Source: Alphaproteobacteria bacterium (GTDB lineage: Bacteria; Pseudomonadota; Alphaproteobacteria; Acetobacterales; Acetobacteraceae). Taken from it: a stretch of 39,734 bases of DNA. This document shows positions 1 to 6,874 of this stretch, piece by piece. Numbering within the stretch: position 1 is the first letter of the stretch; the number at the start of each line of letters is the position of its first letter. The stretch lies in the NCBI GenBank assembly GCA_026400845.1, contig JAPLOH010000056.1, positions 1-39,734 of the forward strand. The letters run 5' to 3'. The notes under the pieces are model-generated. The model made no database searches. It was not told the DNA's origin and saw only the letters and a list, made by a program, of their open reading frames with translations. The position numbers and the translations under genes are program-made.

Positions 1-1
1 C

Positions 2-1756
2 CGCCATCCCTTCAACCGCGGTTTTCCGGGGGCGGCAAATACCGGCATACACGCCGCCATGGCGCTGCGGGCGCCGCATGATGTGGTTCTGCTCAACAGC
101 GACACCATCGTGCCCCCTGGCTGGCTCGAGGCATTGCGCGCCGTCGTGCATGCCACGCCCGACGTCGGCACGGCGACGCCGTTGTCCAACGATGCCACGA
201 TCCTAAGCTATCCGAACGCGGCCGGCGGCAATGCGCTGCCGAACCGCGAGGCGCTGCACCGCACCGCCCGGCAGGCCGCCACGGCGAACCGCGATATTGC
301 GGTGGAGATCCCCAGCGCCGTCGGGTTCTGCATGTATATCCGCCGCGAATGCCTGGTCGATGCGGGGGTGTTCCGCGAGGACCTGTTCGCCCAGGGCTAT
401 GGCGAGGAGAATGACTTCTGTATCCGCGCACGCCACCTCGGCTGGCGGCATGTCGCCGCGCCGGGCGCTTTCGTCGCCCATGTCGGAGGCCAGTCCTTCG
501 GCGCGGCGCGCGAGCAACTGATCGAGCGGAATCTCGCCGTGCTGGAGCGTGCGCACCCCGGCTACCACGCGCTGATCGCTGAATTCCAGGCCGCGGACCC
601 GCTGGCCGCGGCACGACAGCGGATCGACGTAGTCCGTTGGCGGGCCGGGCGGCGGGCCAATGCGGTGCTGCTGATCACCCATGCCAGCGGGGGCGGCGTG
701 GAGCGGGTCATTCGCGAACGCTGCCGCGCGATCCGCGCGGCCGGAGGCCGGGCCATCGTACTGCGCTCGGTGATGACGACCGAGGGGGTGGCGGCTTATC
801 TCCCCGGGCTCTGTGCGGTCGAAGACGGCGGGTTGCCGGCCGACACGCCCGGTTTCCACAACCTGCGTTGCCGCCTGCCAGGTGAGATCAACGCCCTGGC
901 CCGGTTGCTGCGTGGCGACCGTCCGGGGCGGATCGAAGTGCATCATCTGCTCGGGCACGACCACGCGGTGCTGCGTCTGGCCACCATGCTCGACATCCCG
1001 ATCGAGACCTACGTTCATGACTACGCGGCGTTCTGTCCGCGGATCAGTCTCGTCGGGCGCGACGGGCGCTATTGTGGCGAGCCGGAGAATCTCGCGGTCT
1101 GCGAGGCCTGCGTCAGGGACGTCGGCAGCAATCTCGCCGAGACAATCGGGGTGCGCGCGCTGCGGGGCCGATCGGCGGCCGATCTGCGCCGTTCGAGCCG
1201 GATCGTGGTCCCGTCGGAGGATGTTGCCGCGCGGTTGCGCCGGCATTTCCCAGGGGTCGCGCCGAGCGTCGAACCGCTTGAGGATGACACTATCTACCCA
1301 GCGGCGCGGCCGTTGGCGCGGGCTCCGGAGCGGATCGCGGTCATCGGTGGTATCGGTACAGAGAAGGGCTACGACGTTCTACTGGCCTGTGCGCGCAATG
1401 CGGCGGCCCGCCGCCTTAACCTGCATTTCACGGTTATCGGGCATACCCATGATGATGAGCGGCTGATCGAGACCGGGCATGTTTTCGTCACCGGACCATA
1501 CAAGGAGGCGGAGGTGGTGGGGTTGATCCGTTCCCATGAGGTGGACATGGCGTGGCAGCCCTCGATCTGGCCGGAGACCTGGTGCTTTACGCTGGGCATC
1601 GCCTGGCGGGCGGGGCTCTGCGTCGCGGCATTCGATCTTGGGGCAATCGCCGAACGAATCCGCCGCAACGGGCGTGGTTGGCTGCTGCCGCTGGGTTTGC
1701 CGCCGGCGGCGATCAACTCTGCGTTTGTCGGGCTTCGTTGGGCTGCGGGCGCATAG
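2..1756 (+). CDS. Two-domain glycosyltransferase (GT2 C-terminal half + GT4-like), 5' end outside window
   Basis: The reading frame is open from base 2. The first residues (NRGFPGAANTGIHAAM) are typical of the middle of a GT2 domain, so the ATG at 59 is internal and the true start lies upstream. The GT2 part shows a DXD-like NSDT, followed by GEENDFCIRARHLGW, the usual acidic acceptor-side motif. From about residue 220 (window numbering) a second domain begins (ITHASGGGVERVI). It has a GT-B-like C-terminal half with GGIGTEKGYDVL and WQPSIWPETW, resembling GT4 nucleotide-sugar domains. Such tandem enzymes usually build surface polysaccharide or glycosylate proteins, using nucleotide sugars in the cytoplasm. 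Two genes downstream on the same strand, one a second GT4, support a glycan locus. Donor and acceptor cannot be read from the sequence. Confidence 0.85.
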   Translation, partial: RHPFNRGFPGAANTGIHAAMALRAPHDVVLLNSDTIVPPGWLEALRAVVHATPDVGTATPLSNDATILSYPNAAGGNALPNREALHRTARQAATANRDIAVEIPSAVGFCMYIRRECLVDAGVFREDLFAQGYGEENDFCIRARHLGWRHVAAPGAFVAHVGGQSFGAAREQLIERNLAVLERAHPGYHALIAEFQAADPLAAARQRIDVVRWRAGRRANAVLLITHASGGGVERVIRERCRAIRAAGGRAIVLRSVMTTEGVAAYLPGLCAVEDGGLPADTPGFHNLRCRLPGEINALARLLRGDRPGRIEVHHLLGHDHAVLRLATMLDIPIETYVHDYAAFCPRISLVGRDGRYCGEPENLAVCEACVRDVGSNLAETIGVRALRGRSAADLRRSSRIVVPSEDVAARLRRHFPGVAPSVEPLEDDTIYPAARPLARAPERIAVIGGIGTEKGYDVLLACARNAAARRLNLHFTVIGHTHDDERLIETGHVFVTGPYKEAEVVGLIRSHEVDMAWQPSIWPETWCFTLGIAWRAGLCVAAFDLGAIAERIRRNGRGWLLPLGLPPAAINSAFVGLRWAAGA

Positions 1757-1784
1757 CCGCGTATGGTAGTGGCTTATCAGCACC

Positions 1785-1807
1785 GCGCGGATACCGTATA
1801 GCCGCGC
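1785..1807 (+). other. Short inverted repeat between glycosyltransferase and orphan gene
   Basis: GCGCGG and CCGCGC form a perfect 6-bp stem around an 11-base loop, 28 bp after the stop of the first gene and 57 bp before the next start. No T-run follows. It could be a weak terminator, a pause site or chance in GC-rich DNA. Confidence 0.25.
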
Positions 1808-1863
1808 ATCGAAAACGTTTACTCCCGTAGTCATCACGGCACATCAGGAACATAGAGACGCGA

Positions 1864-2769
1864 ATGTCCGAAACCGCACCCAATCGATCGCAGAACCTGG
1901 TCAACGAACTCCGTGTCTCCGGACATTTGATGACGCTGGATACCGGGCTGTTTTGTATCGTCTGCAACCCGTCGAAGGCCGCCGACGTGGCGACCGGGCT
2001 GCCGGGGGTTCGGGTATCCCTGCCACCGGGCCCGTCCGGGCGGCCGGAGGCGGTCAGCATCTCGACCTTCCGCGAGGACGGGTGGATGACCCCATTCGGC
2101 GATGCCGCGCTGGTACGGGTGACCGGCGGTCCGGCGCAGGTTCTGGTGACGGTATATCAGGCCCCGAACGTTCCCGAGGGTGGTGCGCCGAACCTGCAGG
2201 TGCTGCGCCTGACGGATACCGCCGCAGCGCCTGCCGGCGCCCCGGCCGCCGCGCCTGCCGCCGCCCCGGCAGCGCCGCTGCCGCCGAAAATCATGGACAT
2301 GGTGGCCCATATTGCGGGCCGCGGCGATGTCGGCGGCATGCTCGGCGAACCGCTCGGCGAAAAAGGCAGCGCCCGCTGGATCGAAGGTTTCGCGGTCGCG
2401 CCGACCAATGGAATTGACGTGGCGGATGTCGAATATCAGGCCGTTCTCGGTCGCGACTGGCTGTCGCCCTGGGTGGATGGCGGGCAGTTCTGCGGCAGTC
2501 GCGGCATGTCGCTGCCGCTGCTCGGCCTCAGGCTGCGCTTGCGCGGCGCGGCGGCTGAGGCGTTCGACTGCTCCTACGCGGCGACTTTTGTCGATGGCAC
2601 CGAAGCCGGACCGGTCGAAGCCGGCGAGGCCTGCCAGGCGGAGAGCCTCGCCGCCCTCGAATCGATCTCGATATTCCTCACCCCCAAGGGCGCGCCGATC
2701 GAAGTTGCACCAGTCGAGGTGGCGCCCGCGCGCAAGCCTGCCGGCAAGAGTGCCAGCAAACGCAAGTAA
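1864..2769 (+). CDS. Protein of unknown function with Ala/Pro linker and Trp/Gly-rich C-terminal module
   Basis: This 301-residue protein has no family I can name with certainty. The N-terminal 115 residues look like a compact beta-rich domain. An Ala/Pro-rich linker follows at about 120-140. The C-terminal part (about 185-285) contains DWLSPWVDGGQFCGSRGM and then PLLGLRLRLRG, with a second weaker copy ending in AALESISIFL. The pattern of W, WV.GG, G..G and a closing hydrophobic strand recalls ChW-type (hydrophobic, conserved Trp) repeats; that likeness is my inference. There is no signal peptide or membrane segment. It lies between two glycosyltransferase genes on the same strand, so a role in glycan binding or assembly is plausible. 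The start is preceded by a modest purine-rich stretch. The tail is Lys/Ala-rich. Confidence 0.7.
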   Translation: MSETAPNRSQNLVNELRVSGHLMTLDTGLFCIVCNPSKAADVATGLPGVRVSLPPGPSGRPEAVSISTFREDGWMTPFGDAALVRVTGGPAQVLVTVYQAPNVPEGGAPNLQVLRLTDTAAAPAGAPAAAPAAAPAAPLPPKIMDMVAHIAGRGDVGGMLGEPLGEKGSARWIEGFAVAPTNGIDVADVEYQAVLGRDWLSPWVDGGQFCGSRGMSLPLLGLRLRLRGAAAEAFDCSYAATFVDGTEAGPVEAGEACQAESLAALESISIFLTPKGAPIEVAPVEVAPARKPAGKSASKRK

Positions 2770-2775
2770 GCCTCG

Positions 2776-2795
2776 TGCGGCGCTGTTCCGCCGCA
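2776..2795 (+). terminator. GC hairpin after orphan gene
   Basis: TGCGGCG and CGCCGCA form a perfect 7-bp stem with a 6-base loop, six bases after the TAA at 2767-2769. There is no T-run, so it may attenuate or stabilise the transcript rather than fully terminate before the glycosyltransferase at 2833. Confidence 0.4.
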
Positions 2796-2832
2796 TCCGC
2801 TCCCCATCCCGTATTGCCGGCGAGAAGACCGC

Positions 2833-4152
2833 GTGAAATTCCTCTTCGTCCACCAGAACTTCCCCGGCCAGTATCTGCACATCATCCGCCACCTCATCCG
2901 GGCGCCGGGGCACGAGGTCGCGTTCATCACCGAGCCGAACAAGAACAACATCCCGGGTATCCGCCGGGTGAACTACCACGTGAAGGAATACCGGGCGGAC
3001 GCGGTGCACCCGAACATCCGTGATCTCAACCTCGCCATGATGCGGGCGGACGCGGTCGGGCGGATGGGGGCTAGCCTCAAGCAACTCGGTTTCGCGCCGG
3101 ACCTCATCATCGGCCATCACGGCTGGGGCGAACTCCTCAACCTCACCGATGTTTTCCCCAGCACGCCGATGCTCGGCTACTTCGAGTTCTACTATGAGCC
3201 GGAGGGTTCGGATGTCGGGTTCGATCCCGAATTCCCCTCCGCGCCCGACCAGTTTCCCCGCGTGCGGGCGATGAACGCGGTGAACCACCTCGCCCTCGCG
3301 CTCAATCACCATGGCCAGACGCCGACGGAGTGGCAGCGTTCGCTCTATCCGGGCTGGGCGCAACAGCAGATCGCCCTGCTGCCCGAGGGCGTGCAACTCG
3401 ATGTCTGCAAGCCCGACCCCGGCGCACACAGCCAGCCGCTGGTGGTGAACGACTTCACGATCAACCCCGAGGACAAGCTCGTCACCTATGTGGCGCGCAA
3501 TCTAGAGCCCTATCGCGGCTTCCATACCATGATGCGGGCCTTGCCCGCGCTGTTGCAGGCCCGGCCGGACGTGAAAGTGGTGATGCTCGGCGGCGACGAA
3601 GTCAGCTACGGCGCCCGCATCGCCAACATGACATGGCGCGAATTCATGTCGCGCGAGATCGCCGGGAAATACGACGCAAGCCGGGTGCTGATGCCCGGCC
3701 AAGTGCCGTATGAAACCCATGTCCGCCTGCTGCAACGCTCGGATGCACATGTGTATCTCACCTATCCCTTCGTGCTGTCGTGGTCGCTGCGCGAGGCGAT
3801 GGCCTGTGGCTGCGCGATCGTGGGCGCCGACGTCGCGCCGGTGCGGGAGTTCATCGAGGACGGAAAGTCCGGCGTGCTGACCGATTGCCTCGACCCGGGC
3901 AAACTCGCGACACGGGTCGTCGAGTTGCTGGAGGACAGCAAGCTCGCCGCCAAAATCCGCAAGGGCGCGCGCGCCTATGCCGAGAAACATCTCGACATGG
4001 GCACATACCTCGCGCGCTACGAGGCGCTGATCGAGAAGATCACCGGCGAGGATCCCAGGCTTTCCACCAAGGTTCTGGCAACCCCTAAACCGTCGCCACC
4101 GGCGTCGCCGGAGAGCCGACGGCGCCCGGCAGCCGCAAAGGCGGCGCGGTAA
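2833..4152 (+). CDS. GT4-family glycosyltransferase
   Basis: A 439-residue GT-B glycosyltransferase starting at GTG (2833) after a GAGAAG-type ribosome binding site. The N-terminus MKFLFVHQNFPGQYLHI matches the GT4 N-terminal subgroup that opens with FVHQNFPGQ. The C-terminal nucleotide-sugar domain has VARNLEPYRGFHTMMRALP and then YPFVLSWSLREAMACGCAIV. The usual EX7E motif is therefore changed: the second Glu is present and the first position is Phe, which I regard as normal for this subgroup. It should transfer a sugar from a nucleotide donor in the cytoplasm. The last 25-30 residues (Pro/Ala/Arg-rich) are encoded antisense to the conserved C-terminus of the convergent cyclase gene and are probably an accidental extension. 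Confidence 0.88.
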   Translation: MKFLFVHQNFPGQYLHIIRHLIRAPGHEVAFITEPNKNNIPGIRRVNYHVKEYRADAVHPNIRDLNLAMMRADAVGRMGASLKQLGFAPDLIIGHHGWGELLNLTDVFPSTPMLGYFEFYYEPEGSDVGFDPEFPSAPDQFPRVRAMNAVNHLALALNHHGQTPTEWQRSLYPGWAQQQIALLPEGVQLDVCKPDPGAHSQPLVVNDFTINPEDKLVTYVARNLEPYRGFHTMMRALPALLQARPDVKVVMLGGDEVSYGARIANMTWREFMSREIAGKYDASRVLMPGQVPYETHVRLLQRSDAHVYLTYPFVLSWSLREAMACGCAIVGADVAPVREFIEDGKSGVLTDCLDPGKLATRVVELLEDSKLAAKIRKGARAYAEKHLDMGTYLARYEALIEKITGEDPRLSTKVLATPKPSPPASPESRRRPAAAKAAR

Positions 4153-4957
4153 GCAGGAAGCGGTTGCGCCCCTCGCCGCGCAGCCAGTCGGCCAGTTCGG
4201 TGAAATACCACATCTCGCCGCTGAACAGCACGTCCCGATCCGGCTGCTTCTTCATCTCCAGCAGCAACTCCGCGAACCCGGTGCGCAAGCACACCATGTC
4301 CCCCAGCTCCACCACCACCTTGTCCTTCTCGAGGATCCCCATCAAATCCTCGTAGCCGACCAAGTGCCCGCTGCGCCCGAAATGCGCCGCAAGATCGATC
4401 ATCACCGCCCGCCCCTGCACGCAGGTCTCGGCGATTTTCTCCACCCCCAGATGCTTCGCGCCGACATGCTTCCCGCTCGCCGTCGGCGTCGGCTTGCCCG
4501 CCCGATCCCACATCACGCTGCCCACCACGTCATGCCCCGGCCGGAACCCGTTATAGTAGACGTCCTCCGGGTAGCCGTCGCCATCCGCATCGAACATCTG
4601 GCCGACATGCGCCAACGTGTCCCACTGCGTCGAATATTGCAGGGTCAGCACCACCTGGTCGTCGCTCACAATGTCCGTCGCCGTCGGATCAAAACACCGC
4701 AACGGAACATTCATGTTCGGCAACCCCTCCCGCATCGTCGGACGCAACTCCGGTGGGTGGCGGCGTGGGCTCAGAATTGCGCCGCCCGGGTAGTCGAGCG
4801 GCAGGCTGAGGCAGAAGGTACGGCCGGTCTTCACCTCGGCAATGCCCTGCAGCACCTTCCCGGGGGTCAGCAGGTTGAGCCGGCCCAACTCGTCATCCGG
4901 CCCCCAGTCGCCCCAGGTAGAGCCTTCCGGACGGTGCTTCCAGCGGGGATTGGTCAT
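4085..4957 (-). CDS. Cyclase-family (PF04199, KynB-like) metal-dependent hydrolase, apparently shortened internally
   Basis: The 290-residue product starts at ATG 4957, preceded by AAGGA at good spacing. The family N-terminus (RWKHRPEGSTWGDWGPDD) begins there. An upstream in-frame ATG at 5089 would add 44 residues encoded by a repeat element and is rejected. The body shows STQWDTLAHVGQMFDADGDG, the metal-site region of this cyclase subgroup, and the conserved end LLTAPPLRLPGAVGSPATP. From memory of the family, homologues carry about 60-70 more residues between the TGFAELLLEM segment and the WYFTELADWL segment, including a DNYAVE-like stretch. Here the two are joined by DRDVLFSGEM. This looks like an in-frame deletion that may remove an active-site acid. 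The substrate is unknown. The 3' end overlaps the convergent glycosyltransferase by 68 bp. Confidence 0.8.
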   Translation of the reverse strand: MTNPRWKHRPEGSTWGDWGPDDELGRLNLLTPGKVLQGIAEVKTGRTFCLSLPLDYPGGAILSPRRHPPELRPTMREGLPNMNVPLRCFDPTATDIVSDDQVVLTLQYSTQWDTLAHVGQMFDADGDGYPEDVYYNGFRPGHDVVGSVMWDRAGKPTPTASGKHVGAKHLGVEKIAETCVQGRAVMIDLAAHFGRSGHLVGYEDLMGILEKDKVVVELGDMVCLRTGFAELLLEMKKQPDRDVLFSGEMWYFTELADWLRGEGRNRFLLTAPPLRLPGAVGSPATPVATV

Positions 4958-4978
4958 CGGGCGTTCCTTGGTTCGGGG

Positions 4979-5040
4979 GAAGGAAGCGGTCGCTTTTTGA
5001 GAAAAGCTCCGCAAAAACTTTTTGTTCGGCTGGGCCGGGT
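4979..5040 (-). repeat. AT-rich inverted-repeat element, single half-unit (copy A)
   Basis: One half-unit of the repeat family seen at four sites: GGAAGCG, then an imperfect hairpin (GCTTTTTGAGAAAAGC), then AAAAACTTTTT and a GC-rich tail. It lies 45 bp downstream of the orphan gene stop (5086) and just upstream of the cyclase start. It is the most diverged of the copies. Confidence 0.6.
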
Positions 5041-5085
5041 TCGGCGTCGTTTTTACGCCTTCCTGGGGAGAAGCCAAATAGTTGG

Positions 5086-5529
5086 TCATAATATTATGTT
5101 ATCGTAATAAAATGGGCGCGCGACGGCGAGCGCGCTCAGGAGTGGGTGTTCCGGCGGGGCGCGGGGGGCCCCGCGCGCGCGCGATGCCTTCAGGCGCGCG
5201 CCGACACGGGGATGGCCACCCGCGAAGGTGGCCGACGCCGATCGCGGCTGGGGAACTGCGCGCAGTACAAGGGAGCCAGGGCCTGGCACAGGCGGGAGTG
5301 GCATCTCGTCACAGGGGGCCTCGCCCGGCGCGGCAAGGGCATCGGCGAGTTCGGCGACGTAGCGCTCGATATGGCGGAGCATCCGGACGTGCGCGCGGCG
5401 GATGGGGTGGCGCGGGGCAAGGCCGGAGATGTCCCCGAACAGCGCATCCAACATGGCGCGCAGAATCGCACCGATCGCTTGCGCGACGGCGGACGCGACG
5501 TCCTGGGTTGGGGCGGGTGGAGATGACAT
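5086..5529 (-). CDS. Small orphan protein of unknown function
   Basis: A 147-residue protein. The start (ATG, 5529) has a clear GGAG ribosome binding site and a near-consensus promoter upstream, which argues that it is real despite low-complexity sequence. The N-terminal half could form helices (SAVAQAIGAILRAMLDALFG, then IRRAHVRMLRHIERYVAELA). The C-terminal half is Pro/Arg/Ala-rich and ends in PFYYDNIIL. No known domain, signal peptide or convincing membrane span is seen. Its TGA overlaps an ATG at 5089 by 4 bp, but that ATG leads only into a repeat-derived extension of the cyclase frame. It may be co-transcribed with the cyclase 130 bp downstream. I vaguely recall similar short proteins in Acetobacteraceae, but I cannot name a family. 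Confidence 0.55.
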   Translation of the reverse strand: MSSPPAPTQDVASAVAQAIGAILRAMLDALFGDISGLAPRHPIRRAHVRMLRHIERYVAELADALAAPGEAPCDEMPLPPVPGPGSLVLRAVPQPRSASATFAGGHPRVGARLKASRARGAPRAPPEHPLLSALAVARPFYYDNIIL

Positions 5530-5553
5530 GAGTGCTCCGGGGTTGATGAGAGG

Positions 5554-5582
5554 TATATAGGGGAACGGGCACCGTTCGTCAA
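5554..5582 (-). promoter_or_regulatory. Near-consensus sigma-70 promoter for the orphan gene
   Basis: Read on the minus strand, TTGACG (5582-5577) is followed by a 17-base spacer and TATATA (5559-5554). The orphan ATG is at 5529. Consensus-like boxes with exact 17-bp spacing are rare in DNA of this GC content. The surrounding 5550-5625 stretch is clearly more AT-rich than its flanks. Confidence 0.7.
5563..5577. promoter_or_regulatory. Candidate operator palindrome inside the promoter spacer
   Basis: GAACGG-TGC-CCGTTC (minus strand) is a perfect 6-bp inverted repeat with a 3-base centre, lying between the -35 and -10 boxes. A dimeric repressor bound here would block RNA polymerase. No regulator gene is adjacent, so its partner is unknown. 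Confidence 0.45.
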
Positions 5583-5893
5583 GGTATTTTTTCGTATATA
5601 AGAATTATCTTCTATTTCACAGGGAATCGAGGGGCAAAACCCTCAATTAGGTTGTGGCCGCTTCCGTCGCGTCTGCCACACTCATGGTGCGACCTCGATC
5701 ACCTTGGCCAAGGTGAGTTTCTGGGTGTCGTCAAGCAGTCCACAAGCGACTATCTGCTTGCTGATGTTGTCGAGGCAGATCACGGAATGAGGAGCCTGCG
5801 CGGTTGCGGCGCGCGTATGGCACGCACCCCGACCGCTTCCTACCGCGCCCGGCGTATGCGAGGGTTCCCGCAACAACACACGGGAGGCCCACC
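5583..5893. other. Intergenic stretch with no convincing gene
   Basis: With the promoter, this fills the gap between the orphan gene and the sulfurtransferase. It holds a small inverted repeat (GAGGG-GCAAAA-CCCTC, 5629-5644) without a T-run. It also holds a minus-strand open stretch (5682-5879) whose C-terminal part, ICLDNISKQIVACGLLDDTQ, has ordinary amino-acid composition but a poor N-terminus and no ribosome binding site. It could be the remains of a decayed gene. I assign no function. Confidence 0.4.
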
Positions 5894-6766
5894 ATGCGCG
5901 ACCCCAACGCCCTCATCAGCACCGACGCCCTCGCTGCCATCCTCGATGACCCCGCACTGCGGCTGTTCGACTGCACCACCACTACCGTGCCGCCGACCGA
6001 TGGCAGCGACGTACCCTATATCGCCATCCCCGGGCTCGATGGCTTCCACGCCGCCCATATCCCGGGCGCCGATTTCCTCGATATTCAGAACGAGTTCTCC
6101 GACAACACCACCAAGCTGCGCTTCATGATGGGGCCCGTCGCGCAGATGGAAGCCGCCTTCGGCCGCCATGGCGTCGGCCCCGGCAGCCGTATCGTGCTCT
6201 ACAGCCGCGGCAGCATGATGATGTCCACCCGCTTCTGGTGGATGCTGCGCGCCCTCGGGCATGACGCCGCCGTGCTCGATGGCGGGTTTGACAAATGGCA
6301 GGCCGAGGGCCGCGCCACCGAATCCGGCCCCGCCCGCGGCTACCCCGCCGCCCCCTTCACTGCGGCCCCCCGCCCCGGCCTGTTCGTCGACCGCACCACC
6401 GTGCTCGCCGCCCTGCATCAGCCCGGCACCGTCATCGTCAACGCACTCAACGACGAACTCCACACCGGCTCCGCCCCCAGCCGCTACGGCCGCCCCGGCC
6501 GCATTCCCGGCAGCGTGCAGGTCTCGGCTGCCACCCTGGTCAATCCCGCCAGCAAGGGCTTCACCACACCAGAGGACGCCACCGCCAAATTCGCCGCCAA
6601 AGGCGTCACCAAGGACAAACGCGTCATCTGCTACTGCGGCGGCGGCATCTCGGCGACCATCGACCTCTTCCACCTCCACCAACTCGGCTACGACAACATC
6701 ACCCTCTACGACGCCTCGATGGGCGAATGGGCGCGCGACGCGAGCCTGCCGATCGAGACCGGCTGA
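5894..6766 (+). CDS. Rhodanese-family sulfurtransferase (two-domain, 3-mercaptopyruvate/thiosulfate type)
   Basis: The start is ATG 5894, with GGGAGG seven bases upstream. A longer frame to 5804 lacks a ribosome binding site. The 290 residues form two rhodanese domains. The N-terminal domain carries the FHAAHIPGADFLDI and LYSRGSMMMSTRFWWMLR segments and has no catalytic Cys. The C-terminal domain has GRPGRIPGSVQV and an active loop with Cys248 in CGGGIS, which resembles the CG[SG]G[VT] loop of mercaptopyruvate sulfurtransferases more than the CRKGVT loop of thiosulfate sulfurtransferases. It would move sulfane sulfur from a thiol or thiosulfate donor to cyanide or a cellular acceptor, in the cytoplasm. 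It stands alone and converges on the ThDP-enzyme operon, with a repeat element between them. Confidence 0.88.
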   Translation: MRDPNALISTDALAAILDDPALRLFDCTTTTVPPTDGSDVPYIAIPGLDGFHAAHIPGADFLDIQNEFSDNTTKLRFMMGPVAQMEAAFGRHGVGPGSRIVLYSRGSMMMSTRFWWMLRALGHDAAVLDGGFDKWQAEGRATESGPARGYPAAPFTAAPRPGLFVDRTTVLAALHQPGTVIVNALNDELHTGSAPSRYGRPGRIPGSVQVSAATLVNPASKGFTTPEDATAKFAAKGVTKDKRVICYCGGGISATIDLFHLHQLGYDNITLYDASMGEWARDASLPIETG

Positions 6767-6799
6767 AACCGACCATCGGATGAGCAGGTAGCGGTAGTT

Positions 6800-6864
6800 C
6801 GCCGAGCGTACGGCGCAAACGGGTGAAAGTTTTTTGGTTCTTTTTTCAAAAAAGACCCGCTTCC
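6800..6864. repeat. AT-rich inverted-repeat element (copy B), between convergent genes
   Basis: The right half-unit is well preserved: AAAGTTTTTTGG, then TTCTTTTTTCAAAAAAGA, then CGCTTCC. The left half has degenerated to a short palindrome (CGCCG-AGCGTA-CGGCG). It lies 33 bp after the sulfurtransferase stop and 10 bp after the stop of the opposing ThDP gene, so it can serve as a bidirectional terminator. Confidence 0.7.
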
Positions 6865-6874
6865 GTACCACCCC

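Noticed and set aside
4958-5089. N-terminal extension of the cyclase frame from ATG 5089, which overlaps the orphan stop by 4 bp
   Set aside because: The added 44 residues are translated from an inverted-repeat element; the internal ATG at 4957 has AAGGA and matches the family N-terminus.
5682-5879. Small minus-strand frame upstream of the sulfurtransferase
   Set aside because: No ribosome binding site, atypical N-terminus and no family recognised; noted only as a possible gene remnant.
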